From an uncultured Lachnospiraceae bacterium (GTDB taxonomy: Bacteria > Bacillota > Clostridia > Lachnospirales > Lachnospiraceae): DNA of 64,000 nucleotides. Below, piece by piece: positions 25,738-35,284 of this stretch; position 1 is the first letter of the stretch, and the number at the start of each line of letters is the position of its first letter. Under the pieces are notes generated by a model that was not told the DNA's origin, searched no databases, and saw only the letters and a list, made by a program, of their open reading frames with translations. The position numbers were made by a program, and so were the translations under genes. Where the stretch lies: contig CAJTJY010000012.1 of NCBI GenBank assembly GCA_910576975.1, forward strand, positions 1 through 64,000, in the 5' to 3' direction.

Positions 25738-27195
25738 TTAAGGGGCAAAATACCTGTCAAGCAACTGCTTTGCTATGGGAACCGCCACGGCGCTCCCTGA
25801 GCCGCCATTTTCCACGATCACCGTCACCACGATGCTTTCTCTTCCTTCCATGGATGCATATCCAGTAAACCAGGCATGGCTCTCTCCTTTGTTATTACTG
25901 AATTCTGCCGAGCCTGTCTTTCCGGCTGCCTGGTAAGGCTGTCCGCTTAACTTAGACCCCGTGCCTTCGCTGACCACCTTTGTCATTAAATCCTGGAGCT
26001 TTGCGGCTTCTTTCTCTGAGATCAATGTCCCATAGACGGAAGGCTTGTATTTCTTTACGGCAATCCCCTTGTCATTCTCTGTATGTTCCATAATGTAAGG
26101 ACGCATCAGCGTGCCTTTGTTTGCAATGGCAGACGTGATCAAAGCCATATGCATAGGCGTTACCAAGGTCTCGCCCTGCCCAATCGCCATCTGGGTAACC
26201 TGATCTGTATTGGAAGACGGTCCAAGTGAAAAACTGCTTTGATTGGATGGATAAGAAACCGGCAAGTCTGTATGAAACAGCATGTCGTTACACAATGACG
26301 CAAATTTTTTCTTATCAAGCGTCAGACCGATATTCGCAAAAGAGGTATTGCAAGATTTTGCAAAGGAAAGCTCCAGATCTTCCATCCCATGAACACTGTT
26401 GTTATAACAGTGTATTTCCGTATGTTCCATGGTGATGCTTCCCGTACATTGATAAGAATACTCCTGATCATTCGAATGTTCCCGCAAATATTCCAAAGTA
26501 GTCAGGATCTTAAACGTAGATCCTGGGGGATATAGCCCCTGCGTGACACGGTTCACCAAAATCGAATTCTCGCTGTCCGTATTGGAAATGATGTTTTCCC
26601 ATTCTGCTGCGATCGTATTGGGATCAAAGTCCGGCTTAGATACCATGGCAAGGATCTTGCCTGTAGCAGGTTCTAAGGCCACCACGGCGCCCCGGTTTTC
26701 TCCCAATGCCTGATAAGCAATCTCCTGCAGGTCGTAATTCAAGGTAGTGACAATATTATCTCCAGGATTCTTGACATCCTGAATGCCGTGAAATACTTGT
26801 TCCAGGAAAAATGCATGAGAACGCAGCAAGCTGAAATTGCCAAAGGACTCCACTCCCGATTTGCCATTGCTGTCATATCCCACCGCATGGGCAAACATAG
26901 CGCCATAGGGATAATACCTGGTTTCACTTCCATCTTCTCCCACGATGGTTTGTGCGAGCACTTTCCCATCAAAAGAGCGGATCTCGCCCCGTACCACATG
27001 CTCCGAAAAGGTATTCTGTCTCGAATTGTAGGGACTGTTGATAAAATCCTCGCTCTTAAAAATTTGAAAATAGGCAAAATACCCCATCATCATCATAAAA
27101 GCGCCCACAAATAAGTAGGTAATAATTGCGAACTCCCGGTTCTTAGCCGCTTTAGTCGAAGTCCTGGACCTTCGTTCCGTGGATGTCTTCTTCAT
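25738..27195 (-). CDS. Class B penicillin-binding protein (PbpA type)
   Basis: Peptidoglycan DD-transpeptidase anchored by one N-terminal segment (about 22-45). Active-site motifs are complete: S226-xx-K229 in PPGSTFK, S281-C282-N283, and K426-T427-G428. The 485 residues lack a long N-terminal pedestal and PASTA domains, matching the short PbpA class that pairs with an FtsW/RodA-type flippase. The gene overlaps the upstream flippase gene by 44 bases, and its AAGGA site lies inside that gene, so the pair is coupled. It could serve elongation, division or spore cortex; sequence alone does not decide. Confidence 0.92.
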   Translation of the reverse strand: MKKTSTERRSRTSTKAAKNREFAIITYLFVGAFMMMMGYFAYFQIFKSEDFINSPYNSRQNTFSEHVVRGEIRSFDGKVLAQTIVGEDGSETRYYPYGAMFAHAVGYDSNGKSGVESFGNFSLLRSHAFFLEQVFHGIQDVKNPGDNIVTTLNYDLQEIAYQALGENRGAVVALEPATGKILAMVSKPDFDPNTIAAEWENIISNTDSENSILVNRVTQGLYPPGSTFKILTTLEYLREHSNDQEYSYQCTGSITMEHTEIHCYNNSVHGMEDLELSFAKSCNTSFANIGLTLDKKKFASLCNDMLFHTDLPVSYPSNQSSFSLGPSSNTDQVTQMAIGQGETLVTPMHMALITSAIANKGTLMRPYIMEHTENDKGIAVKKYKPSVYGTLISEKEAAKLQDLMTKVVSEGTGSKLSGQPYQAAGKTGSAEFSNNKGESHAWFTGYASMEGRESIVVTVIVENGGSGSAVAVPIAKQLLDRYFAP

Positions 27196-28600
27196 TAGAT
27201 TTTATCCTTCCTTTCCGCCCTGCCGGCTTCTTCGTTTCCTGTTTTCGTTCTGTCAGTTTCTTCTTATTATTTCTTCCTGACATCTTCCCTTGCCCAGTAC
27301 GTTCCCGCAAAAGATACAGTCCCTGAATAATCGCAAAAATAATCAAGGTGCTCAGCAAAGAGCTTCCCCCATAGCTTACCAGCGGCAGCGTCACTCCTGT
27401 GGAAGGGATGAACTTGATATCCCCGCCGATGGAGAGCAAAATTTGAAATCCATATATCGTTCCCAGTCCCAACGCCACCAGTTTATAGAAGAAATCTTTC
27501 ATCTGCATAGCAATATTTAAAAACATCAGAAGACAACTGACACATACTAAAATCAGGCAAATTGCAAAAATTCCTCCCAATTCTTCTGCGATCGCCGAGA
27601 AAATAAAATCCTGCTTCACTTCCGGTATTTTATTGGGCATCCCCTGATTAAGACCCATGCCGAACCATCCGCCTGTGCCAATGGCAAACAAGGAGTTTGC
27701 CACCTGGTTTCCCTCATTGGCAAACACCGCCAAAGGATCCTGCCATGCCACGACCCGGACCCGGACATGATGAAACAGATGATACGCCGCCACCGAAGCC
27801 AAGGCGCCACACAAAAGCCCTCCTGCAAAATAGTACAATTTCCTAGTCGCCACATAGAGCATCACCATATAAGCAATGAAAAAGATCAATCCTGCCCCCA
27901 AATCCTTGGACAATACTAAAATTATTACATGAAGCCCGGCAACTACCGTCGCTTTTACCACCTGAACAAACTCAGTAGATTCATAAAGCATGGAGGCGAC
28001 AAAAAACACAAAAATTATTTTTATAAATTCCGAAGGCTGGATCGTGATCCCGGCAATGGAAAAAGAAAGCTTCGCCCCATGGGAGACTGCGCCCAAGACG
28101 GCGACGACCCCAAGCATGGTGATCCCAGCCAGGGCATAGAGCCAGGTAAGGCTTCTAAGATACTGAAAACGGCTGATAAAGAAAGGAATCAGCATCGTAA
28201 GAGCCATAGAAATCACTGCAATCTGAAATTGCTTCATGGCATGATCATAAGATAGGCGCGTCAGCATCACAAAGCCGATACACATCAGCATACACATATT
28301 ATTGACAATTAACCTGGACACCCGTTTATAAAAAATGCCGTAACAAAGCTGTACTGCTGAGAAAAATACCGCCTGCATCAGATAAAACTTTAAAATATCG
28401 AGATTTCTTTCCATGGACAAATACAGCACTGCATAAGCGTTTAGATGAAACAAGTACATATAAACGACCTGGCTTCGGAATTTCTCTGCCTGCTCCGCTT
28501 TATCCACGCTGCGCTTCAATGACGAAAAGCACTGATATGTATACAGTGCGAACAGGATAATCATAGTATATTTCGATAGTTCTGTAATCAGATGAATCAT
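27152..28600 (-). CDS. FtsW/RodA/SpoVE-family glycosyltransferase
   Basis: SEDS-family peptidoglycan glycosyltransferase, acting with the class B PBP encoded immediately downstream. The 482-residue protein has about ten membrane segments. Family motifs include KLSFSIAGITIQPSEFIKI, the KDLGAGLIFF stretch holding the essential Asp region, and SIGGDIKFIPSTGVTLPLVSYGGSSLL near the end. The C-terminal 40 residues are cytoplasmic and strongly basic. The start lies 3 bases after the U32 gene stop, so the genes U32, SEDS and PBP likely share a transcript. Confidence 0.92.
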   Translation of the reverse strand: MIHLITELSKYTMIILFALYTYQCFSSLKRSVDKAEQAEKFRSQVVYMYLFHLNAYAVLYLSMERNLDILKFYLMQAVFFSAVQLCYGIFYKRVSRLIVNNMCMLMCIGFVMLTRLSYDHAMKQFQIAVISMALTMLIPFFISRFQYLRSLTWLYALAGITMLGVVAVLGAVSHGAKLSFSIAGITIQPSEFIKIIFVFFVASMLYESTEFVQVVKATVVAGLHVIILVLSKDLGAGLIFFIAYMVMLYVATRKLYYFAGGLLCGALASVAAYHLFHHVRVRVVAWQDPLAVFANEGNQVANSLFAIGTGGWFGMGLNQGMPNKIPEVKQDFIFSAIAEELGGIFAICLILVCVSCLLMFLNIAMQMKDFFYKLVALGLGTIYGFQILLSIGGDIKFIPSTGVTLPLVSYGGSSLLSTLIIFAIIQGLYLLRERTGQGKMSGRNNKKKLTERKQETKKPAGRKGRIKSNEEDIHGTKVQDFD

Positions 28601-28603
28601 ATG

Positions 28604-30805
28604 CTATTCGACTCCTCGTTTATAATGCCCATTGGTAAACTCTTTGAAATAATGTCCTCTGTCCAAGCTTCCTTGTTGGGCCTGCCGTAAATATTCGAAA
28701 ACCTTAAGAACTTCCCGGCGCTCTTCTAACGTGAAAGACAGGCGGATGCTCGCCGGATGCAGCGCCTTGATCTGTTGCAAATGAGAAAACAGCGCCAGAG
28801 GGCTGATATTGTAGATGACATTGTAACAGTCCTCGCAGCGGTTTTTTACGGGAAACAGCTTTCCATAACGGTCCTTAAGATAAGAGATCTCCTTTTTCTT
28901 GTCACAGCCTGTCAAATTCTTTCGCAGGCACTGGGCGCTGATCATCAGCGGCTGATAACCATATAGAAGAATCTCTGCGTTCCTAGCGTCAAGCTCCTGC
29001 CATTCTTTGTGATTCAGTTCTATTGGCATAGTATAATGCTCCAATGACAAGTCTTTCCATCCAAGCACAGCCTGATTAGAATCGGCATATAAGCCATAAT
29101 CTCCCTGAATGCAAGAGCTTTGCACGCCCATTTCCAGTAGAAAAGAAAGTTCTTCCAAATTTCGCACAAGATAACCGTCCGCCTTTGCTTCTTGCAGCTT
29201 CTGCCAATTCTGCTCAAACCATTTTGCCGTCTTCCAGCGAAAGACATAGGGAAGCGCAAGGTAACATTCTTTCCTTGCCTTTTGCGCCATGGCAGTGTAT
29301 TTTTGCAGCTCTTTGGGCATGTTTTTTCGTTCCATGGCAAAAGCTTCCAGATAAATCCGCTCTGGCTCTGGCTGTTCTAATGATATCTCAAACTGCTCTG
29401 TCGTTTCTGTCAGCACCGACAAAAATGTCTTATCAGTTGTCTTCTCTTTTTGCGACAACGCCTTTTTCTTAGCTGATTCTGAAATAGCCGCTTTGCTTCT
29501 ACGGTATTTCTCTAATATGGCGTTTTGAAGCTTCTCAATCGCCACTCTCCGAAGCTGATTTAACGCCTGCACAGGAAGGAAAATCCCTTGCTCCATTTGA
29601 ACCTCCAGTTCCTGAAATGTAAAAGGCGTGCTTCCAGTTTTATGCATCTTATCTAAAACTGTTTCCAATGACAGCGGCTGTTTCTTCGCAGGCTGCGCAA
29701 CATCTCCTGATGCTTGTACTTGGAATTCTTTATATTGTAACACAAGGCTTGCCGGATTTCCTGCAGAAAGCCTTAAATTTCCTTTTATTTTTTCTTTATT
29801 TTCTGTATCTAGATACTTGCTCCTCACATGTTCGTGCAGCGAATCGTTTTGTTTCTGATGAGAAGGCTTCACAAAAGTAACCATGTCCCTTCCATTTTGT
29901 TTTTGGTAGTAACCATTCGTAAAACCACAGCGGTTTCCAAGATCCAGTAATAATTGACGATCCTGTTCTGTAACTTTGCAAAAGCCTCCAGATTCGTATA
30001 GATCTAAATACTTGCGATAAACACTGGTAACGCCAGCCGCATATTCCGCCTGTTTCATCCTGCCTTCAATCTTAAAAGAATGGACGCCGCTCTCAATCAA
30101 TTCTGGTATCAGGTCTATGGCGCACAGATCTTTGGGGCTTAAAGGATACTGTTCCTTGTGCTTTTTTCTAGTCTCTGCTTCCTTTCTGCTCGCAAACATT
30201 TCATAAGAAAGCCGGCAAGGCTGAGCACACCTGCCACGGTTACCGCTTCTGCCTCCGATGATGCTGCTTAACAAGCATTGACCAGAATAGCAATAACACA
30301 GCGCGCCGTGGACAAAGCTTTCGATTTCAGCTCCTGTGGTCTGAAAAATGTGAGAAATTTCTTCTAATGACAACTCTCTTGCAGTCACAATACGGCTACA
30401 TCCTGCATTGAGCAGCAATTTAGCCCCATAAGCCCCGGTCACTGTCGTCTGGGTGCTGGCATGAATCGCAAGTCCTGGGAATTGCTCCCGAATAAGCCGC
30501 ATCACGCCGATATCCTGCACGATCACTGCATCCAGCCCCGCTTGATACAGGGGAAGAAGATATTCATATAATGATGCAATTTCCAATTCCTTTAGAACAG
30601 TATTCACCGTAAGGTAAAGCTTTTTCTCCTTCAAGTGCAGTTCATCAATCGCATCAAGCAACTCTTCTGTTGTAAAATTATCCGCATAGGCCCTGGCGCC
30701 AAATCTCGTCCCCGCTGCATAGACTGCATCTGCCCCGGCATTTACTACTGCTTTTAGAGTTTCATAGCAGCCTGCCGGCGCCAAAAGCTCGGTTTTTCTG
30801 TTCAA
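28604..30805 (-). CDS. U32-family peptidase-like protein
   Basis: Member of the U32 family, whose better studied members act in RNA modification (RlhA, TrhP) despite the peptidase name. The 733-residue protein has an N-terminal TIM-barrel part (LLAPAGCYETLKAVVNAGADAVY; then STQTTVTGAYGAKLLLNAG). The U32 signature IESFVHGALCYCYSGQCLLSS and clustered cysteines GRCAQPCR suggest a metal or cluster site. The C-terminal half includes the DUF3656-type collagenase-like extension. The start codon is TTG, nine bases after AGGAGG. The target is unknown. Confidence 0.88.
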   Translation of the reverse strand: MNRKTELLAPAGCYETLKAVVNAGADAVYAAGTRFGARAYADNFTTEELLDAIDELHLKEKKLYLTVNTVLKELEIASLYEYLLPLYQAGLDAVIVQDIGVMRLIREQFPGLAIHASTQTTVTGAYGAKLLLNAGCSRIVTARELSLEEISHIFQTTGAEIESFVHGALCYCYSGQCLLSSIIGGRSGNRGRCAQPCRLSYEMFASRKEAETRKKHKEQYPLSPKDLCAIDLIPELIESGVHSFKIEGRMKQAEYAAGVTSVYRKYLDLYESGGFCKVTEQDRQLLLDLGNRCGFTNGYYQKQNGRDMVTFVKPSHQKQNDSLHEHVRSKYLDTENKEKIKGNLRLSAGNPASLVLQYKEFQVQASGDVAQPAKKQPLSLETVLDKMHKTGSTPFTFQELEVQMEQGIFLPVQALNQLRRVAIEKLQNAILEKYRRSKAAISESAKKKALSQKEKTTDKTFLSVLTETTEQFEISLEQPEPERIYLEAFAMERKNMPKELQKYTAMAQKARKECYLALPYVFRWKTAKWFEQNWQKLQEAKADGYLVRNLEELSFLLEMGVQSSCIQGDYGLYADSNQAVLGWKDLSLEHYTMPIELNHKEWQELDARNAEILLYGYQPLMISAQCLRKNLTGCDKKKEISYLKDRYGKLFPVKNRCEDCYNVIYNISPLALFSHLQQIKALHPASIRLSFTLEERREVLKVFEYLRQAQQGSLDRGHYFKEFTNGHYKRGVE

Positions 30806-30834
30806 ACCGCTGTTCCTCCTGTTTTCTGATTAGA

Positions 30835-30870
30835 AAAGTGACCCAAAATTATTTATTCTGAGTCACCTTT
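30835..30870 (-). terminator. Hairpin at the end of zapA
   Basis: On the minus strand AAAGGTGAC and GTCACTTTT pair with one G-T pair around a loop that contains the zapA stop codon, followed by CTAAT. Probable weak terminator, 30 bases before the U32 start. Confidence 0.5.
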
Positions 30871-31334
30871 TCGTTTTCATCGTTTTTCTCAGGTTCCTGT
30901 ATAATAGGAGCCTGTCCCTTTACTTTGCCTAGCAATGCATCCTCCAAAGATGCTTCTAGCTTAGATTTGTTCATTAAAAGAGCTTTATTCTCCTTTTCAA
31001 GCTCAGCTGCTGCTTTTTCGCCGCTTTCTATCCGTATCTTAGCGGAAATCAGGTCATGCTGAAGCTCGTAGATCTCTTTTTCTTTCTCTCTAAGGGTTTT
31101 TTCCAGTTTTTCCGCCTGTTCTTTCGCCTTAAAGTAATCGTCTGCGATATTCAGCTCCAACAGGGTAAACTTCATATCTGCTGAAAAACGCCGGAACTGT
31201 TCCATTTCCTCAAATTCATTGATTTTATTATTGATGTAATTTGCAACTTTCTGCAAATACTCCTCACCTTCATAACCGCTTAGCGTATAAATTTTACCGC
31301 CAATCAATACGTCGGCGCTGGTTTTTATCGACAT
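30849..31334 (-). CDS. zapA: Cell division protein ZapA
   Basis: Promotes bundling of FtsZ filaments. The 161-residue protein has the ZapA N-terminal domain (about 5-90; VLIGGKIYTLSGYEGEEYLQKVANYINNKI written here by its key parts SGYEGEEYLQKVA and INNKI). A coiled coil (about 75-130) follows, longer than in Bacillus ZapA (85 residues), and then a charged tail. The start follows GGAGG. It is 51 bases after ruvB. Confidence 0.88.
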   Translation of the reverse strand: MSIKTSADVLIGGKIYTLSGYEGEEYLQKVANYINNKINEFEEMEQFRRFSADMKFTLLELNIADDYFKAKEQAEKLEKTLREKEKEIYELQHDLISAKIRIESGEKAAAELEKENKALLMNKSKLEASLEDALLGKVKGQAPIIQEPEKNDENEKVTQNK

Positions 31335-31385
31335 AGATAGGAATCCTCCCTGAAATCAAACGCTTTTTATAATATCTTTCTTATT

Positions 31386-32393
31386 TTAACACTGAGACAT
31401 GGCTTTTGCAATTCCAAAATGCTGATATGCGAAATCTGTAACAATCCTGCCCTTTGGCGTCCGGTTTATAAAGCCGTTTTTTACAAGGTAGGGCTCGTAA
31501 ACATCCTCAATTGTGCCAGAATCCTCTCCCAAAGACGCCGCCAGGGTATCAAGCCCCACAGGACCTCCCTGAAACTTTTCAATCATCGTCAACAAAATAT
31601 TGCGGTCATTTTGATCCAGGCCAAATTTGTCCACCTCCAGCAAATCCAATGCAAACACGGCAACTTCCTGGGTAATCTTGCCATCGTATTTCACTTGGGC
31701 AAAATCTCGGACTCGTTTGAGCAGGCGGTTGGCAAGCCGCGGCGTCCCTCTGGAACGTCTGGCAAGTTCAAAAGCTCCCTTGACATCAATCTCAACCTCC
31801 AGCTTTGTTGCTGAGTGAAGAATAATCGTCTTAAGTTCCTCTGGATTATAAAATTCCAGATGATGCACCACGCCAAAGCGGTCCCGCAGCGGCGCAGACA
31901 GCAGTCCGGCACGAGTGGTTGCGCCTACCAGCGTAAAATGCGGCAAATCCAGCCGGATTGAACGCGCCGTCGCACCTTTCCCAATCATAATGTCTATGAC
32001 GTAATCCTCCATGGCAGGGTAAAGCACCTCCTCTACCTGTCGGTTTAGGCGATGAATTTCATCGACGAACAGAAGATCGCCCTCCTGAAGTCCACTCAAA
32101 ATCGCTGCCATCTCTCCAGGCTTGCCGATGGCTGGTCCAGAAGTCACTTTCATATGTACGCCCATTTCGTTGGCAATAATCCCGGCAAGAGTAGTTTTAC
32201 CCAACCCTGGAGGTCCGTAAAAAAGCACATGATCCAAAGATTCTCCCCTTTGCTTTGCCGCTTCAATATAAACCTTCAAGGTCTTTTTTGCTTTCTCCTG
32301 TCCAATATATTCTTCCAGATGCTGGGGACGAAGGCTTGTCTCTATTTTCTGGTCTTCCTCCTGAATCTGGGTCGAAATCACGCGTTTTTCCAT
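31386..32393 (-). CDS. ruvB: Holliday junction branch-migration helicase RuvB
   Basis: AAA+ motor that drives branch migration with RuvA. The 335-residue protein has Walker A GPPGLGKTTLAG, Walker B DEIHRL, sensor-1 region LVGATTRAGLLSAPLRDRFG and a winged-helix C terminus (GGPVGLDTLAASLGED, then RTPKGRIVTDFAYQHFG). In most Firmicutes it directly follows ruvA; here a GNAT gene and a repeat remnant lie between them. Confidence 0.97.
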   Translation of the reverse strand: MEKRVISTQIQEEDQKIETSLRPQHLEEYIGQEKAKKTLKVYIEAAKQRGESLDHVLFYGPPGLGKTTLAGIIANEMGVHMKVTSGPAIGKPGEMAAILSGLQEGDLLFVDEIHRLNRQVEEVLYPAMEDYVIDIMIGKGATARSIRLDLPHFTLVGATTRAGLLSAPLRDRFGVVHHLEFYNPEELKTIILHSATKLEVEIDVKGAFELARRSRGTPRLANRLLKRVRDFAQVKYDGKITQEVAVFALDLLEVDKFGLDQNDRNILLTMIEKFQGGPVGLDTLAASLGEDSGTIEDVYEPYLVKNGFINRTPKGRIVTDFAYQHFGIAKAMSQC

Positions 32394-32453
32394 GGAAACC
32401 TATGTCCTTTCTGAGTATTGTAGTCCCCCCTGACCGATGAAATACCCTTCTCT

Positions 32454-32900
32454 TTACAATTTCTTAATCATTTCCAAGTAAGGAAGCTCTTTAAAACCGC
32501 ACTTTTGATAGACTTCGACTGCGCGGCCATTTCCTGGCTCCACTTCCAGCTTCATCAATACGGCTTTTCCTTTATATTGTTCTTCAAGATACTGCAAAAA
32601 CTGCGTGCCAATTCCGCCGTTGCGGTATTCGGGCTTTATGTAAAGATCTTCAATCCAAACGCAAAGGCCTCCAAATTCTGTAGAAAAGCTCTTGGCAAGC
32701 ATGGCATATCCTGCGACGCTTCCATGGGCACGGAAGACAAACCCCTCCATATAGGAATTATCACCAACGCAAGCTTCGATATCACGTCTTAGCACCTCTC
32801 CTGGCACTTCATGTAAAATGGCAGGCGAATCATAAAAGTCCCTCATCATTTCATATACGTCTTGCGTATCTTTCTCTTCCATCTTCTTTATCGTAATCAT
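32454..32900 (-). CDS. GNAT-family N-acetyltransferase
   Basis: Acetyl-CoA-dependent acetyltransferase of unknown substrate. The 148-residue protein has the GNAT core with the acetyl-CoA loop in EYRNGGIGTQFLQYLEE (the Q/RxxGxG/A motif) and the C-terminal LEVEPGNGRAVEVYQKCGF stretch. The start is set at 32900 (MITIKKMEEK), five bases after GGAGG; an ATG seven codons upstream lacks a site. It splits ruvA from ruvB, with a family A remnant on its upstream side, and may be a late insertion (inference). Confidence 0.88.
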   Translation of the reverse strand: MITIKKMEEKDTQDVYEMMRDFYDSPAILHEVPGEVLRRDIEACVGDNSYMEGFVFRAHGSVAGYAMLAKSFSTEFGGLCVWIEDLYIKPEYRNGGIGTQFLQYLEEQYKGKAVLMKLEVEPGNGRAVEVYQKCGFKELPYLEMIKKL

Positions 32901-32920
32901 ATCTTCCTCCATTTTGTGCA

Positions 32921-32954
32921 TCTTGTAATTTATGTTCGTGCGACAGCCCCTTTT
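32921..32954. repeat. Family A element remnant
   Basis: TCTTGTAATTTATGTTCGTG followed by CGACAGCCCC and TTTT matches the right end of family A copy 2 (22935-22961) with a single base change. No left arm is present. It sits between ruvA and the GNAT gene. Confidence 0.7.
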
Positions 32955-32972
32955 CTCTCTTCCCTAAGCCCG

Positions 32973-33590
32973 TTATAAAAACGCCATCTGTTTTAGCGCT
33001 GACTTTAAAACCTCTTCCACAGTAATCCCTTCCGTAAACGCAACGGCGCTCACTGCTTTCAAAGCTTCTGTTGCGGAATATCCAAGCGCTGTCAATGCCT
33101 GCACTGCTTCGCCTTGTATTTCAGAGGCAGACGACTCTTGCCCATTCTCTTCTGCAGCGTGTGCCAGCTTAACTTCAAATGCCTCCTCAAGGTCTAGCTT
33201 GTCCTTCAGTTCCAAAATCAGACGTTGTGCCGTCTTCGTTCCAATTCCAGGGGCTTTCGCTATGGTTTTTGCATCATCTGAAAGTATGGCAAACCTTAAA
33301 TCATCTGGCGTCATAACAGTCAATACGGCAAGCGCTCCTTTCGGTCCAATGCCATTAACGCCAAGCAACATCTTAAAGATCTTTAAGTCGTCCCTGTTGA
33401 GAAACCCATACAGCTTCATGGAATCCTCCTTCACATGAAAGTAAGTATAAATCTTTAAGGTCTGTCCTGTACCGCTGAATTTGTCGATCATGCTGGCGGG
33501 AATGTAAATATGATAGCCAATGTGGTTTACTTCAAGTACAATGGCATCATCTAAAATCTCAACCAGCTCACCTTTCATATATGAAAACAT
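32973..33590 (-). CDS. ruvA: Holliday junction DNA helicase subunit RuvA
   Basis: Binds four-way junctions and loads RuvB. The 205-residue protein has an OB domain (about 1-65; MFSYMKGELVEI, YTYFHVKEDSMKLYGF), a helix-hairpin-helix domain with LLGVNGIGPKGALAVL and APGIGTKTAQRLILELKDK, and a C-terminal RuvB-binding domain (about 155-205). The start is placed at 33590, six bases after GGAAGG; an in-frame ATG six codons earlier has no site. It follows miaB. Confidence 0.96.
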   Translation of the reverse strand: MFSYMKGELVEILDDAIVLEVNHIGYHIYIPASMIDKFSGTGQTLKIYTYFHVKEDSMKLYGFLNRDDLKIFKMLLGVNGIGPKGALAVLTVMTPDDLRFAILSDDAKTIAKAPGIGTKTAQRLILELKDKLDLEEAFEVKLAHAAEENGQESSASEIQGEAVQALTALGYSATEALKAVSAVAFTEGITVEEVLKSALKQMAFL

Positions 33591-33638
33591 ATTTTTCCTT
33601 CCTGACACTCTGCCTGCAATAAGGTTATTTCTTGCTGG

Positions 33639-35084
33639 TTATGCCATTTCACCATAAAAATAGAACCCTTTGCATTCCTTTAACCTAACTGCAACAATCT
33701 TGCCGATCAATTCATTCGTTCCAGGAAAATGCACTATAAAATTATTGCTTAACCTTCCTGTAACAAGCGCTTCCTCTTGTTGATTCACCTCTTCCACTAG
33801 AACCTCTTCCACTCTTCCAGTCAGAGCTTGCGCCCGCTTTGCGGCTCCTTGCTGCACTTCCTTTAGCAAACGGTCAAAGCGGTCTTTTACAACTTCCTCG
33901 GGGACCTGCTGTTTAAGCTCTGCCGCCGGAGTTCCAGTACGCTTAGAATAGATAAAGGTAAATGCGCTGTCATACCCCACCTGTTTTACCACATCCATGG
34001 TTTCGTCAAAATCTTCCTCTGTCTCTCCCGGAAATCCGACAATAATATCGGTAGTTAATGCGATATTTGGAACTGCCTGGCGAATGTTCTTCACAAGGGC
34101 AAGATATTGTTCTTTATCATAACGGCGGTTCATCTCCTTTAAGATGCGGCTGCTTCCAGACTGCAGCGGCAAATGAAGATGCCTGCATATTTTATCGCAA
34201 CGCGCCATGACGTCAATCAATTCATCTGAGAGGTCTTTGGGATGTGAAGTCATAAAGCGAATCCTTTGAATCCCTTCGATCTGCGTGATCCGCTCGAGCA
34301 ATTCGGCAAAAGACACTGGCGTTTCTAAATTCTTGCCATAGGAATTTACATTCTGTCCCAGCAACATTACTTCAACTACGCCGTCAGCCGCCAACGCTTC
34401 CACTTCTCTTACAATGTCCTCCGGCTTTCTGCTGCGCTCCCGCCCTCTTACATAAGGCACGATACAGTAACTGCAGAAATTATTGCACCCGAACATAATA
34501 TTGACCCCGGATTTAAATCGATATTTGCGCTCAATCGGCAAATCTTCTACAATCTGGTCGGTACTTTCCCAGATATCCGTCACCATTCGATCTTGTGCAA
34601 AGGACAAGGCGATAAGCTCGGCAAATTTATAAATATTATGCGTCCCAAATATCAAGTCCACAAAACGATAACTCTTTTTGAGTTTTTCAATTACCTCTGG
34701 TTCCTGCATCATGCAGCCACAGAGTGCAATTTTCATATGCGGATGCTGTTTCTTATACGTATTTAAATATCCCAGCCTGCCCCAAACTTTATTGTTGGCA
34801 TTTTCCCTCACAGTGCAGGTATTATAAATCACAAAATCCGCTTCCTCGCTGTCTGCCGCCTGATATCCGATTTGTTCGAGAATCCCCGTAAGCTTTTCGG
34901 AATCTCTGGCATTCATCTGACAGCCAAACGTCTGAGTAAAAAAGCATGGGCGCCGTCCCAGCTTTCTTTCAAGAGCCTCCACATGCTCACGGCATTTCGC
35001 CATAAAATAATATTGTCTTTCTGGCTCCTCGACAGGCGGTTCTTGATTGATGTCTATCTGTTTTAAATCAATTTCATGATACAT
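33639..35084 (-). CDS. miaB: tRNA-2-methylthio-N6-dimethylallyladenosine synthase MiaB
   Basis: Radical SAM methylthiotransferase modifying A37 of tRNAs that read UNN codons. The 481-residue protein has N-terminal cluster cysteines C55, C90 and C124 and the radical SAM motif C200-xxx-C204-xx-C207 (FGCNNFCSYCIVP). YSKRTGTPAA, typical of MiaB, and a C-terminal TRAM domain (about 412-478) follow. The first 45 residues are an extension usual for Clostridia. Its partner miaA is not in the window. Confidence 0.96.
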   Translation of the reverse strand: MYHEIDLKQIDINQEPPVEEPERQYYFMAKCREHVEALERKLGRRPCFFTQTFGCQMNARDSEKLTGILEQIGYQAADSEEADFVIYNTCTVRENANNKVWGRLGYLNTYKKQHPHMKIALCGCMMQEPEVIEKLKKSYRFVDLIFGTHNIYKFAELIALSFAQDRMVTDIWESTDQIVEDLPIERKYRFKSGVNIMFGCNNFCSYCIVPYVRGRERSRKPEDIVREVEALAADGVVEVMLLGQNVNSYGKNLETPVSFAELLERITQIEGIQRIRFMTSHPKDLSDELIDVMARCDKICRHLHLPLQSGSSRILKEMNRRYDKEQYLALVKNIRQAVPNIALTTDIIVGFPGETEEDFDETMDVVKQVGYDSAFTFIYSKRTGTPAAELKQQVPEEVVKDRFDRLLKEVQQGAAKRAQALTGRVEEVLVEEVNQQEEALVTGRLSNNFIVHFPGTNELIGKIVAVRLKECKGFYFYGEMA

Positions 35085-35111
35085 CTCTGATAACTTTTCC
35101 TTTCTGTCTTA

Positions 35112-35228
35112 TCACATGTAGGTAATTGCAAAACTACCAAATGAACAAAACCATGGTTCTTTGAGTCTTTCTTCCATATCTTTTTCCAGAACCAACTCTA
35201 TCAAATTTTTCAACTTTTCTTTGCTCAT
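35112..35228 (-). CDS. Possible 38-residue peptide
   Basis: An open frame between the GNAT gene and miaB reads MSKEKLKNLIELVLEKDM at its start and GSFAITYM at its end. It has an amphipathic, lysine/glutamate-rich first half (about 1-24) and a hydrophobic tail, and an in-frame TAG lies two codons before the ATG. The ribosome binding site is weak (ATAGGAC). It fills a 200-base gap that is otherwise empty. I do not recognise it; it may be a real small peptide or chance. Confidence 0.35.
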   Translation of the reverse strand: MSKEKLKNLIELVLEKDMEERLKEPWFCSFGSFAITYM

Positions 35229-35284
35229 GTCCTATCACCAATCCTATACCCTCTGGGGCATCCCATTATGGTCATGTGGCCGTA

